64,000 bases of DNA from Anthostomella pinea. Taxonomy: Eukaryota > Ascomycota > Sordariomycetes > Xylariales > Xylariaceae. Shown piece after piece: positions 1 through 10,838 of the stretch. Numbering within the stretch: position 1 is the stretch's first letter; each line of letters starts with the position of its first letter. The notes beneath the pieces were generated by a model. The model saw nothing but the letters and a program-made list of their open reading frames with translations. It was not told where the DNA came from and did not search any database. The position numbers were made by a program, and so were the translations under genes. The stretch spans positions 3,534,001 to 3,598,000 of the forward strand of contig CAUWAG010000018.1 of the NCBI GenBank assembly GCA_963556695.1, given 5' to 3'.

Positions 1-238
1 ACAGAACGATAAAATACTGTTATTGAACGCTAACTCGTCTGGACTTTCGAGATTCCTCGCTGAGCTTGCTAATTACCAAAGTGCAAATGCAGAATGTCAA
101 TGCTCCCCCCGAGACCAGGGTATATGATGATAGGTATTCCTGAAATGCACCAGCCAAGAACGCCTCCTGGCAAGAACGCCATGCCTCCTCCTCATTGAAT
201 CATTGGTGATCGACCGACCGACGTGTTGTATCGCCCGT

Positions 239-1054
239 CTAGAACTTGTTCTCCGGAAGCTGGGTAAAGCGCGTGAGGTGGCTGGTTTCAGAGTACGAGC
301 TTGATCGGTTGGCGGGATGTAGAGCAGTATCCGGTCGCTTCAGCTCCGGCATGATCGGACTGCGTCGGTCGTCTTCGGCCAGAGTGTACTCGCTATGAGA
401 GTAACCTTGCTCGAGGTCTTGGTTTTGGGGAATAGGACCGCTGATGTTGACGCGCTTCTCATTGTAAGACGGGCTGCTCGAAGTGCTGTAGTTGTCGTGG
501 AATACGACGTTGCTCACCGTCGCGCCCTCTTTTCGGACCGCGCGAGCTCGCAGGCCGTTCTTCTTGTTCCGGAAGGCAAGCGAGGCGATGACGTTGCTGA
601 TGCCGAAGGTCAGGCATATGATGCCGGAACCCATCATGATCTGCGAAACCTGCTTGGGAACAGATTTGGAAGTGTAGGTCTCATTGCTGAGCGAGCCAAG
701 GAGATGGCAGCCCATGAGCGAAATGATCGCCCCCAACCAGGTAAAGCCCTTCGACGGACCCAAGATGGGCCAGGTCGCCGCGACGAACGCCTGTCCCTTC
801 TCCCATAATCCGACCTCGGAGAAGATGAGGAGACCGGCGACGCTCAGGACGAATGCGAGGGTGACATCGTCGAAGAATTGCCAGGCGCTGGGCATCTTGG
901 CGAAGATCATCATGAGGACGCATGTGACCATGACGGAAAGAAGGACGGCGATATTGCAGCAGCGAATGACGTTCAGAATGATCCAGGCGGTGCCTTTGGA
1001 GCCGAGTTGACCGGATTGGCCGGTTTGGCCGGATTTTCCCTTGAAACCGAGCAT
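239..1054 (-). CDS. Four-helix membrane protein, possibly DUF7598 type
   Basis: This is a single-exon gene encoding 271 residues. It starts at the ATG whose complement lies at 1052-1054. Four hydrophobic segments are visible (about residues 24-50, 58-80, 102-122 and 136-160). They are followed by a hydrophilic Ser/Tyr-rich tail of about 100 residues that is probably cytosolic. The short Gly/Gln-rich N-terminus has no cleavable signal. The layout (four helices, then a disordered tail) fits an uncharacterised group of fungal integral membrane proteins that I associate with DUF7598; that family name is from memory and is not certain. No catalytic motif is seen. A TATA-like box on the same strand lies about 315 nt upstream. 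The function is unknown. Confidence 0.72.
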   Translation of the reverse strand: MLGFKGKSGQTGQSGQLGSKGTAWIILNVIRCCNIAVLLSVMVTCVLMMIFAKMPSAWQFFDDVTLAFVLSVAGLLIFSEVGLWEKGQAFVAATWPILGPSKGFTWLGAIISLMGCHLLGSLSNETYTSKSVPKQVSQIMMGSGIICLTFGISNVIASLAFRNKKNGLRARAVRKEGATVSNVVFHDNYSTSSSPSYNEKRVNISGPIPQNQDLEQGYSHSEYTLAEDDRRSPIMPELKRPDTALHPANRSSSYSETSHLTRFTQLPENKF

Positions 1055-1366
1055 TGCTAGGAATTGGTGATATCTAATGTCGTGTCTCTGGGGGTGTAGT
1101 AGTTAGCGTTTTGATGTGTTGGCATCCCTGATATGCACAGAATGGTAGACCCACGGATTGAACTGCCTGCAGCTAAGTTGTGGTGTTTGTTGGATTTTCC
1201 GAGATTGGACTGTTGACGCTGAGAATCCGGATCTGGCTGGCAGATGTGAAAGAATCAGGCGAAATGGGTTGCAGAAGAAATGAAGGGTCTGGTAGTGAAC
1301 GTGGGTGTGATGTGGAATGGGATGGAAGAGAGTGCGAGCGTGCAGCCTCGACCAAAGCAGGGCGGT

Positions 1367-1375
1367 CTTTTATAT
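1367..1375 (-). promoter_or_regulatory. Candidate TATA box for the membrane-protein gene
   Basis: Read on the minus strand this is ATATAAAAG. It lies about 315 nt upstream of the ATG at 1054 and has the right orientation to drive that gene. The leader in between contains at least one ATG, so it may be spliced or the start may be further downstream. This is a sequence match only. Confidence 0.35.
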
Positions 1376-2890
1376 GCAGAGTTGGGCCAACTGAGAAGTG
1401 AAGGAGAGATGTGGACAATAAAGGTTAGTGAAAGGTCGAAATCATTGTTGGTCGTCCGTCGAGGACAAAGAAGCCGATGCGGATCGAAAATCGAAGGACC
1501 GTGAACAATGAGCGAGTTTGCGAATCGGCAGCTCCAGAGCTTTTATTATTAGACGGGATAAAAAGGAATCTACCTCACACCAGATGCACAAGGACAATGG
1601 GGAGAGTTATTAGGGGACCAGCAGAGGCCCAAGTCAACCCTCCACGACGGGGATATCCCAGATGTTTCGCATTGAAGAGATGTTTCCTAGCCCAGGGACC
1701 AATGGATCTGGTCGGGCGCGGACAGTCTCGAGTTTCTATCGAAGCCTGATGCACGCTGCCAGGCTGTCAGGTATGTCAACGGAGCAGCGGAGCAGCCGAA
1801 GCCATTGGCAGATCAGAACGCGTGGGCCGTTGGAACTGGTCGAGTTTGGTTATTCTTGGTGGAGTGAATTGTCGTGGTCGATGATCCCCCACAGCAAAGC
1901 CGCGACCCCTTGACACAAATCACCACTGAGGTTCGATTGGCCATAAAGCAACGAGCTTTGTTTCAGCCCTCTCTTGCCAGCGGCCAGGCCCCTCCAGATA
2001 GATCCCTTTGAACTATTATATACATCATACATGCCAACACAACGGAACGTCTGTCGAACGAGACCCGTTCCTTTTGCGAATAACTGAGGCCCATACCCGG
2101 AGGATTGCCTGTGCCTTAAGTACTTCCACCCAGGGCAATAATAACTGATTTGTGTGACATGCCGCGAACCATGCGGCACGAATGAGATCACAGTCTTCGA
2201 TTGGGATACCTTAGGTTTTCTGATCCGCAGCCGCAAGGGAAGACGAGGCGAAACGTGACTGACAGCTGAAAGATACCTAAGGAGCGGGAGAGGCTTGATA
2301 TCTCGACAGATTCTGCGTCAAACATCTTGTCCAGCTTACCGTACGGTACCACCGAGAACGATGCCCACATATGTGCGTCTGAACCAGGTCAAAAAATTTG
2401 AGAGCAGCCCGTGAATAGTATGGCATAAATCAATTTACAGTTCAGATCCTATATACAGCACCATTGTTGCAAGTGGAAGCACAAGTGAGCCGAAGGCCTG
2501 GTCCCAATGCCCTTTGCTTCCAGTCAATACCAGGTCCCTGCAAGTACTCAAGACAAGACGGTACGGGAGCGTCTAGGAGGTCCATGCTGATTGGCCACCA
2601 TCTCACCCCGCCAAAATCGCGGCGCTAGCACCGCGCCAGGGGTCAATGCCGGGAACGGGGAACCAGAGAACCTTTTTGACATTTGTACTGATGAGATGAA
2701 TGACATTGACGTTCAATGTTTCTACCGCCTCTGTCCTCTCACACTCCTTCGTTCTCGCCTGACCACCCGTAGACCCCGACCCATCACCCGCGATTGCCTC
2801 TGACACGTTTGACCAAGCGCCCTGTCCGCTTCCACATCCCACAGGAACAACGCTTGTCATCTCCCTGCCTCTGTGCTACTGCTGGTGAAA
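1376..2890. other. Gene-free interval
   Basis: No reading frame here resembles a protein family I know, and no RNA gene is apparent. It should hold the upstream region of the membrane-protein gene (-) and the promoter of the SERF-like gene (+). Confidence 0.5.
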
Positions 2891-3443
2891 ATGACCCGCG
2901 GCAACAGTCGCGAAAAAGCGCGAGGGAAGAACGCCAAAAAGGCCAAGGAGGTAAGTAAGCGATACGAAGTCGCCCTGGTGACACAGCCAGTCCATGCCTG
3001 TCGTCGCCCGGGCTTGTATCTATCTATGCTCTGGTTTGTTCGTAAGGCTCGCCGGCGCGCGGGGTGTTTGCGTGCGCCTCTCGCTCGACCCATTCGTCCC
3101 CGAGACGCCCCTTGGAAACACCACAACGAAGTATCCCTACCTAAGCGCCGAAGCCACCCCTGAAGCGACGAGTCGCCATAGCTGGCTGCACGCTCTCTTC
3201 GTTGCTTGGTAGGAGGTACTGACTCGCCTAAAGACGAAGACAAAGACCGAGATGACGAGCTATGAGCTGCAGCGCGCCAAGGAGGAGAACGCCGAGAAGA
3301 TGCGCCTGAAACAGGCTGCTGGTTAGCGCTCTCTGCACGCCCGCTACATGCTCCTGATAACGAAGACTGACACTTGCTCTGCCTTCTGCGTAGCCGACGA
3401 GAGGAAAAAAGCTGCTGGCGATGGCACGAAAAGCAAGAAGTGA
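2891..3443 (+). CDS. Small SERF/4F5-family protein (three exons)
   Basis: The spliced model joins 2891-2950, 3234-3321 and 3394-3443 and encodes 65 residues. The first exon reads MTRGNSREKARGKNAKKAKE, the N-terminal hallmark of the 4F5/SERF family (small, highly charged proteins). The second exon contributes a segment with QRAKEENAEKMRLKQ, which matches the family's helical middle. The last exon ends in GTKSKK. Both donors (GTAAGT, GTTAGC) and acceptors (AAG, TAG) keep phase, and a CTGAC branch site precedes the second exon. An acceptor at 3212 would add seven in-frame residues. SERF proteins bind acidic protein or RNA surfaces and modulate aggregation in other eukaryotes; that role is carried over from the family. 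Each exon is too short to stand out as a long open frame. Confidence 0.85.
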
Positions 3444-4647
3444 ATACGAGCCGTCGCACAACCCACGACCGATCCCACGCCGAAGATACCTTAATAGATG
3501 GCTGGATGGGCATAAAGAACGACTCAACGATATGATGAACAAGGGACGGAGTCTTTTGGAGGACGGGAAGGCAAGGCGTGTTTCGGCGTGCGTGCTGGGC
3601 TTCTATACGCTCTTCCTTTGAGGCTTTGATGAAGTGCCAATATACCACTATTACCACACTACCTGTCACATCCACGGATACATCTTCCAGTCCGAGCGGG
3701 CCTGTTGCGTGTTATTGAACACGCTACCACCCATGTTCAACTGTGTCGTGGGCCAGGGCGATCGATTGGAAGCTTCGAAAAGATCGCCAGAGGTCACTTC
3801 GAGGGTGCCTATACATGATGCCCAGGGAACCGATTTCTATGCCAGTACCGATACCGCTGCACCGAAGAAGCGGAAAAAGGGACGTTCCCCATCATGTCCT
3901 GCGGCTTAACTTCCACCCAAGGAGCATACTCCAAACCGATCTTTAGGTATTGTATAAGCAAGATCATTTCAGTGGTCTGTCCAGTCCCTCATCCGGTACT
4001 CGGTCATTGCCATATACTGTTCGGAGGCGTCCTGGCGCTGGATGAGCAATGTAATGATACTACCAGAGCTATCCCCCGGGGCTCCCAGGATCTGGTTCTG
4101 CATCCATGGGCTGCGGCCTGTATAATATTGTCCAGAATGTTGTCAGCCTTGGTCATTTCGACTTTCCGAACATTGACAGTGTCGACTGGCATCTACAGAC
4201 GGATGTAAGCCAACACGGGTGGATTGGCTACTATACGCGCATACGTCCCTTCATTATTCGATGGAAGCAAGCTAACGATACCTACACTTTAGTACAAGTG
4301 CACAAAGCAAACGAACCAAGAAGGATTTTTTTGTTATTTTACTTCATCTTTTCGATTCAATGACCTATTAGTTTGTGCAATCCAGAGAAAATACGATCCA
4401 GTCATATATATGTAAACCTCCCATGCCAGGTGGTAGTAAAAAGAAAATCCATCCAGAAAGTCTAGGGGGCCACCTTCTAGGGATAGGTAGGCAGGCAGGC
4501 AACACCCGCCACCACCTCCCGAAATAAGTACTACAACCACACATCTTTCTAGACGTTCCTGCAACAGCAGTTTCTTTGATATCAAAGTCGCAAATCCAAG
4601 CCTCGTAACTACTACATATTGCCCCGCGCGCTCTCACATTAGATGGT
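3444..4647. other. Gene-free interval
   Basis: This contains the 3' side of the SERF-like gene (+) and of the cupredoxin-like gene (-), which converge here. I see no coding potential and no RNA gene. Confidence 0.5.
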
Positions 4648-5710
4648 TTAGATGGCGGCTTCCATCATGCTTGCGGGTAGGCTACCTGTTGTGGGGTGTC
4701 AGTGGCTGTTTGGTCCTCCCGTGAGATAGACAAGGGTGAGAGCTGCTTACATACCTGCGAAACCACCGAAGTTGGCGACGCCTTGGGCGTTGACGGCCGG
4801 GAAGCTGCCGCTACCGCAGGTGACGGCGCAGACGCAGGCGCCGGTCTGGATGGCACCGGTGCCGGTTGAGATGGCAGTCCCGACGGCGGCAGCGGCACTA
4901 CTCGCCGATGCGACGGCAGACGCGGCCGCGGACTCGCCAGCGGACCCTGCGGACCCCGCGGACGAGGTGGAGTTGCCGGTGATGGCACTGCCAGCTCCTG
5001 CACCCTTCTGCGCAATGGCGGCAGCCTGGAACAGGGCCTGGGTCTTGCTGGCGGTAGGGTTGATGGACATGGCCATCCCCTTGCCGCAGTGGCCCGTCTG
5101 CTTGCAGTAGAACCCTATGGAGCCAGTCAGTACCGTAGCATTTGGGACTGGGCTGTAAGTAGTTCAACTTACAAAGGGGGCCAGTGGTCATGACTTGCAT
5201 GGCGACCTGGGGAGCCGGGCTGACGCTGTTGTCGGGGTTGGGCATGAAGCCAGAGTCCATGCCACCATCCATGGCGGTGCAGGGAGTACCGAACGAGGAC
5301 TGGGTGACGGTGTGGTTCGTGCTCTCGAATGTGAAGACGACCATGTCACCAACATTAGCGGCAACCTGATCGGGCGTGTAGACGAGGCCGGCGGCTCCGC
5401 CGACGGTGACACTGTGGGTGGCTATGGCAGCGGCGGCGGCGCTCGAGGCGCCAGCAGTCACCGTCTGTGTGACAGTCACTTGCTGGTTCAGTGTCGTCGT
5501 CGCGGCATTGTTTCCCGGGTTAGCCCAGATGATGATGATCTGGGTTGAGCTAACCGCTTCGATACCCGCGAGCCCTCCGAGCTCGATACCGGCGGCGCCC
5601 TCAAGCTCCGACAGGTGACTGCTTCTTCGGTGTGCCGGGTAGACGTTGTGAACGGCTTTGGCGATGGCCAGCGGGGCGACGGCCATCGAAAGAGCTGCTG
5701 CGTACTTCAT
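4648..5710 (-). CDS. Secreted cupredoxin-like serine/alanine-rich protein
   Basis: The model is complement of join(4648-4685, 4755-5114, 5173-5710), giving 311 residues. It begins with a signal peptide (MKYAAALSMAVAPLAIAKA). A cupredoxin-type domain covers about residues 95-205. The expected type-1 copper ligands are all present: His133 in TNHTV, Cys183 and His188 in WFYCKQTGH, and Met193 in GKGM. The remainder is a Ser/Ala/Gly-rich low-complexity region with a few late cysteines. This matches the widespread fungal 'extracellular serine-rich protein' family. Both introns (58 and 69 nt) have good GT-AG borders and restore the WFYC motif across the first junction. The C-terminus is not strongly hydrophobic, so GPI anchoring is not supported. 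The physiological role is unknown; extracellular copper binding is inferred. Confidence 0.88.
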
Positions 5711-7676
5711 GGTGATGGTGTGAGGTATGGATGGGGATGGGATTAAGGCGGGTGGGTATGCTGTGGTATTTCCTGAATACACCGTACTGAACCTGGCAAT
5801 GAGAAAGCTCTGGAATTGAATTGGCGAGGGCCTGCTCGTGACGAAGAGAATGAATGAGATGAAGTTAGGAAGTAGGGAACAAAAAATGAGTGAACACACA
5901 ACTAGTCGTCTAGTGAAGAAGAGATGGAAAGAAACATCACCCACTGGCGGCGCTTGACGGGGGACGTCAAGGCTTAAATCGAGCATGAAGATCGAACGAC
6001 ATATTGTTAGAGACTGGGTTGCCTGTCTCCTGGACCGGGAGCTGACGGGGAGCTGGTCTCGAAACAGGAGCAGAAAAGCCTCCGTGCAAAGGGCATCCAG
6101 GAACTGCTTCGTGGGGCCATGGGCGTCCGATCATGACCATTCACGGCACTGGCAGAATGAGCCAGCCATCCCATGTCACGGGTGTGAAGTGTCAGAGTGT
6201 GAAGGGCAGGGGCTGCTGTGATGTGACAGAGTCGTCTCGGGTGGTGTTTTGGGCACGTCGCTTAAACATGCGGGCGCGGTCATAGCTCCAGACCCTTGCC
6301 CTAGGCCTGACCTCGAGCCTCGAGATGGCATGGTCGGCTTCAGCAGCTGTACACAATTCGCAGTAAGCTGTATCCTGAAGCGCGATGATGGATTAAGCGT
6401 GATGGTCAAGCAAATCACAAGAAAAAAGATAATAGTCTACATCAGAGGCGGAGCTGTTGGTGGGTGCAGTTGACAGGTGAATTGAGTTCCAACTTCCAAT
6501 GGCTGACAGCTGTGGCCAATGTTAAGCTTCTCGGCAACTAAAACCCGTTAGAAACCTTATTCAAGACCGTGGCGCTTGCGACATCCGGGGTCGTGCTTGT
6601 TATGCGGCGCCCCCCTCTGGTCTCCCACACTCTAGACCACCGCTTCATCAGAGCCGTGGTATCCATTGCAACCCGACGTTTTCAGCTGCGGCATGCAAGC
6701 AACGGCAGCGTCGGATCTGGATCCTGCCGTTTCCACTGTCAAGTGAACGAGGCTAGAGGTCAAGACTCAGAAGGAGGAGAGAGGAAATGCCCCGTGGTTC
6801 ATCTGGACCCTGGTGACTTATACCCATGCACCTCATCCCGGCATCACGAGAGCCTAGAGGAACCAGCCTGTGAGCCTGTGCCAGCTTCACGAGGGTTTCT
6901 AGGCCTTTTGCATCATTGCGGACCCCTCCATCTTATAGCCTTGCACAGATCATTTCTAAACTGACAAGAACGCTTCTTTCCATCCCCCCCGAACAGCCGA
7001 TTCACGTCTCCACTACGGACCTGGTAACGAATGTGACAGTAACGAGATATGGCCTGTTATCTTGACATGGAATGCTTGAAGAGACGCGGAGGCCTCACCG
7101 CGGAACGTCGGCGTCGATAATAAAGCAGATATCGCGTGACGCGTAATTATGCGGGTTTGCGCCGCAGACACAGACGATCGCCTATTGGAAGTTCAAACAT
7201 GTCAATGTTTCGCCAAGCTGACACTTCTTTGGGGGTGGCTCCGACTTCGAGGGCGACACGAAGTTTTCGCTTGTAACAAAGCCTTGTGAGACGTTGTAGA
7301 CTGTAATCCCGTGGCTTACGGAACCTTTCCTACATGATGGGGACTGCATAATGAACATCAGCTTTGGAAGCAACGTTGGGGTGTGGTCTTCAAGGGACTC
7401 ACAGTCGAGCAAGCACATCCATCACTTTGCGTGACCATCATATTTCTCGATGTTTCCCGGGCTCTTCAATTTAACTCCCTGCTGAAACGAACCACATGCC
7501 TGCTGCAGCACCTGCGGACAGTTCGCTTGACGTCAAAATCATGAGACGATGCAACAAATACCGTTACAGATCCTGCTGTCTCGTCGATCAGATAGAGGAA
7601 TCGAGGCTGCATCTTCCCAGGATCAACGTAGCCTTGCTTGCTGAATCCCTGAAGTCGTTGGCCGTCTTTGTAAAGA
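5711..7676. other. Gene-free interval
   Basis: This is about 2 kb upstream of the cupredoxin-like gene and downstream of the SMN homologue. The longest open frames (about 130 codons near 6569-6964) do not resemble a protein family and overlap competing frames. On the minus strand the first 225 nt above the cupredoxin start are ATG-free, which fits a leader. Confidence 0.5.
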
Positions 7677-8453
7677 CTACTCGCGCTGCGGTGGCGCATC
7701 ATGCTGTCCTTCGTAATAGCCAGTGTAATATCCTGCGTAGTACCAAGACATCAGCAGTCTCTTGAGGCCTTCATCACGAACTACAGCCGAGTTAGTCCCA
7801 TCCTTCTGTATAGTACGATGTTCAGATTTGAAGCACCAGGCGGAAGTGTACCTGAACCGAGCAGTCCTGCCGGCACGGGGCCGGGACCAGCACCAAGCGG
7901 ATGGCTGTGCTGGGTAGCTGGCCTTCCGCCGTCTTGTCTCGTATCCTGCGTTTCGTTCGTCAGCAACCTGGGAAGATCTATGCCAAGCTTTTTGATCTGC
8001 TGGATTATCATCATGGTTTACATCCAGAGTTGGACTTACATCAGCTTCTCCTCTCATCTCGGAGTCTGTTTTGACTGCGCCAGGGTCTGACGGCTCGTCG
8101 GCGTCGTCCGTGCTCTGCTTGGCATCCGAAAGCTTCCTGCTTTTGATATTCCTGTCAGTACACCCAATCCGTACCGCAGATGCCATGAGAACTGCAGTGG
8201 TGAAAAGGGGTCCAAAGATGTAAGAAACGAGCAGACAGACTCATCATGCTTGTGCTTGGGTTCCAAGAGGTCGTCGACGTTGCCCCCATTTCTGTGGATG
8301 CTGTGATACTTCTTTTCAGAGGTTAGCTTGCATGTGCTTTCAACCCTGAGGGAAATTTGGTGGTACCTTGTACTCATCCAATGCGTCGTTCCAAGAATCC
8401 ACCAGAGCTGAGTCGTCCCAGATTTCGGTATGGTCCAATTGGTGGGGAGCCAT
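7677..8453 (-). CDS. smn1: SMN (survival motor neuron) homologue, five exons
   Basis: The model is complement of join(7677-7780, 7852-7999, 8040-8151, 8241-8311, 8367-8453), 173 residues, with every junction in phase. The N-terminus carries the Gemin2-binding-type segment (residues about 10-32, EIWDDSALVDSWNDALDEYK followed by KYHS). The last 29 residues contain the YG-box oligomerisation helix (LMSWYYAGYYTGYYEG). Between them lies an acidic linker and a Pro/Gly-rich stretch; no Tudor domain is seen, as in the compact fission-yeast Smn1. In other organisms SMN nucleates assembly of Sm rings on spliceosomal snRNAs. The fourth intron has a CTAACT branch site just before its TAG acceptor. The 8241 donor (GTCTGT) is the weakest splice site in the model. 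The gene diverges from NOP15. Confidence 0.88.
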
Positions 8454-8676
8454 CTTGATCACTCAAGAGATTTTGATCAAATGCGGTGAAGGGCAGGAAT
8501 CGTGTATACGATCAACAGACTGACGCTGATATCAGACTGCAGACAGTGTACCGGGAACACAATGCGATGAAAGCTGTAAGTGTGATTGGCCTCCGAAGAG
8601 CATCTCACACCTCACTGGACTGTTGGTATCATGGATGGTTTCTTGATGAAGCGCAGGTGGATTACCGGTAGCAGTA

Positions 8677-9198
8677 CCTGTGGGCTCAAGGATATCCACC
8701 GCGAGCGCTGTTCACTTTGCTGCGCAAAGTGGGGAACAAAACCCTGAAACAGTTAGAAACCTTGAAATATAGATTTATATATAAAATCTCTACTTTTAAC
8801 AATAAATAACTTTGTAATTTAAAAAGTATAAAATAATAAAAGGTTATTATATTATTCTTTTATTTTTTTTATAATCATTAGAGTTTTCCCGTATTTTTAA
8901 AACCTCACGTCAATATTTAAGGGATTAATCTTTTAATACGGGTAAATTTTAAAAATAAAAATTTGATAGTATAAACATGTTTAAATCTGCCAAAATTCAG
9001 GTTTTTGAGCTAAAAATTCTTTAAAAATATCTCTTAGTAAGATCTAATTTTTCGAATGTTTAGTTTATTTTTAGCGTCTTTTGTTCCCTAGTTACGTTTT
9101 GTTTCAGGGGTTTTGACTGTTTCAGGGTTAAATCCCCCATTTTGCGCAGCAAAGTGGCAGGTGCTCGCGGTGGGGCACATCACCCTTGAGCCCACGGG
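8677..9198. mobile_element. 522-bp TA-flanked inverted-repeat element (MITE-like)
   Basis: The element is bounded by TA dinucleotides (8675-8676 and 9199-9200). It has imperfect terminal inverted repeats of about 90-98 nt: the left end starts CCTGTGGGCTCAAGG and the right end is its complement, CCTTGAGCCCACGGG. Conserved blocks inside both repeats include CCGCGAGC, CACTTTGCTGCGCAAA and CCCTGAAACAG. The CACTTTGC/GCAAAGTG block is itself a small hairpin. The interior (about 8770-9090) is extremely AT-rich and encodes nothing. A TA target duplication with long inverted repeats suggests a non-autonomous Tc1/mariner-type element, perhaps decayed by repeat-induced point mutation. No transposase is present. 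It lies about 220 nt upstream of the SMN start, in the divergent SMN/NOP15 intergenic region. Confidence 0.82.
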
Positions 9199-9486
9199 TA
9201 CAGACTTACAGTAGCTCCAGGCCCCATCGGCCTATCATCGCTATCAATGGTGGGGCTCAAGGTTCTAGCTGTTCACCGCCAAAATTTCAAGGTGGCAGAA
9301 TCAACCAGAGGAAAATCTGCTGCACGCCTCTCTGCTTCAATTGCCCAGGACACGCATATAACTGCTGTGTGAAGAACAGCTACGCCTCGCAATGGCGCCT
9401 GAACTAAGATCAAGAAAGACGAAAGGTACTTGTCACGATCACCATTTCTCCTCCCATTGTGTCTAACAATACTGCCAGAGCCGGCC

Positions 9487-10838
9487 ATGTCAGCCGCCAT
9501 ACCTGCCCCCAAAGCCAAGGCGACAGCTTCAGCAAGCAAGCGGAAAGGTTAGTCTGTGAAGTCTGCCTTCTGGAAGATTGCTGGCTTACCCATACACTAT
9601 AGCTGTCGAAGAGACGAGTCCAGTGGCGACGAAGAAGACCAAGGCAACAAAAGAGGAAGCCCAATCCAAGACCTCGCAGACCTCGCGATCTTCTGCCACG
9701 AAGAAAAAGGCGCCTGGAGACGCCGATACCGATGACGAGAAAGACCAACCCTCTGATGACGAAGGAGACGACGCGCAAGCTCTTGCGCAGGTTATCGACG
9801 GCGAGGCCGAGGAGGAAGATGGTGTCGTAGGCGCCGATACATATCAAGAGGGCCAGGACGTGGGCAAGATCCCAGAGGTTTCCAAGGAGCTAGTGAAGTC
9901 TTCCAAATCGGAAGGGAATGAACCTGGAGTCGTATATGTATGTCGGACTACCTGGAACGTTCGCGAGCAAACCCACTAATGTTGAAGACAGGTCGGCCGA
10001 ATACCCCGTACGACAAACCCTCGTTGTATCTATCAGTTTGGATTAGTCGAACTTGAGCTAACTCGGGTCCCTATAGATGGCTTCGAGGAGCACGGTATGC
10101 GCTCATACTTTTCACAGTTCGGCGCGATCAATAAGCTTAGGTACGGATCGAAACTCCCAGGTCTGGCTGTCATTGACTAGTCGCTAACATGCACCACCTA
10201 CAGAATGTCGAGGAATAAGGCTACTGGTCGATCGCGCCATTTCGCGTTCATTGAGTTCGCAGAGGCAGGTGTAGCTGATATTGTCGCAAAGACCATGGTA
10301 AGTAGCGATGTCACTTGCGAGATGGCAGGAAGCTAATCCGTTTTACCCCTAGGATAACTACCTTCTGTATGGGCATGTACTCAAGGTCAAGGTTGTTCCC
10401 AAGTCACAAGTTCACCAGGATCTATGGAAAGGTTCGACGAACAAGCGCTTCAAGAAGATTCCCTGGAACAAGATGGCTGGCAACCGCCTGGCCAAGCCGT
10501 TATCAGAGTCGGGCTGGACCGAGAGGATCTCAAAGGAAGAGCAGAGGCGGAACGACCGAGCAAAGAAGTTGTCAGCGATCGGCTACGAGTTCGATGCACC
10601 GAAGATGAAGGCCGTCGAAGATGTGCCCAGGAATGCTGTGACACTCGAAGCAGCTCATGATGAAGCACCGGCAGCCATTGAAGCAGCTGCTGATGATGAT
10701 GCTGAAGCTAAACCTGAGCCAGTGGAGGTCGAAGAGGAGACCAAGTCGGTTGATGAGGAGCTGGCTGTGAAGAAGCGTGCCAAGGTAAAGTCTACGAAGA
10801 AGACGAAGAAGTCTTCGAAGACGAAGACCTCGGCGTAG
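9487..10838 (+). CDS. nop15: Ribosome biogenesis protein Nop15 (RRM), six exons
   Basis: The model joins 9487-9547, 9603-9937, 9992-10007, 10077-10140, 10204-10297 and 10353-10838, giving 351 residues. A lysine- and acid-rich N-terminal tail of about 128 residues precedes a single RRM (about 130-207) with RNP2 VVYVGRIP and RNP1 RSRHFAFIEF. The RRM is followed by the family-typical segment DLWKGSTNKRFKKIPWNKMAG and a charged Lys-rich tail. Nop15 and its animal relative NIFK act in 60S pre-ribosome maturation in the nucleolus. All five introns keep phase. Exon 3 is only 16 nt and restores the GRIP sequence of RNP2, so it must be real. The start at 9487 is the first ATG in frame. Confidence 0.93.
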
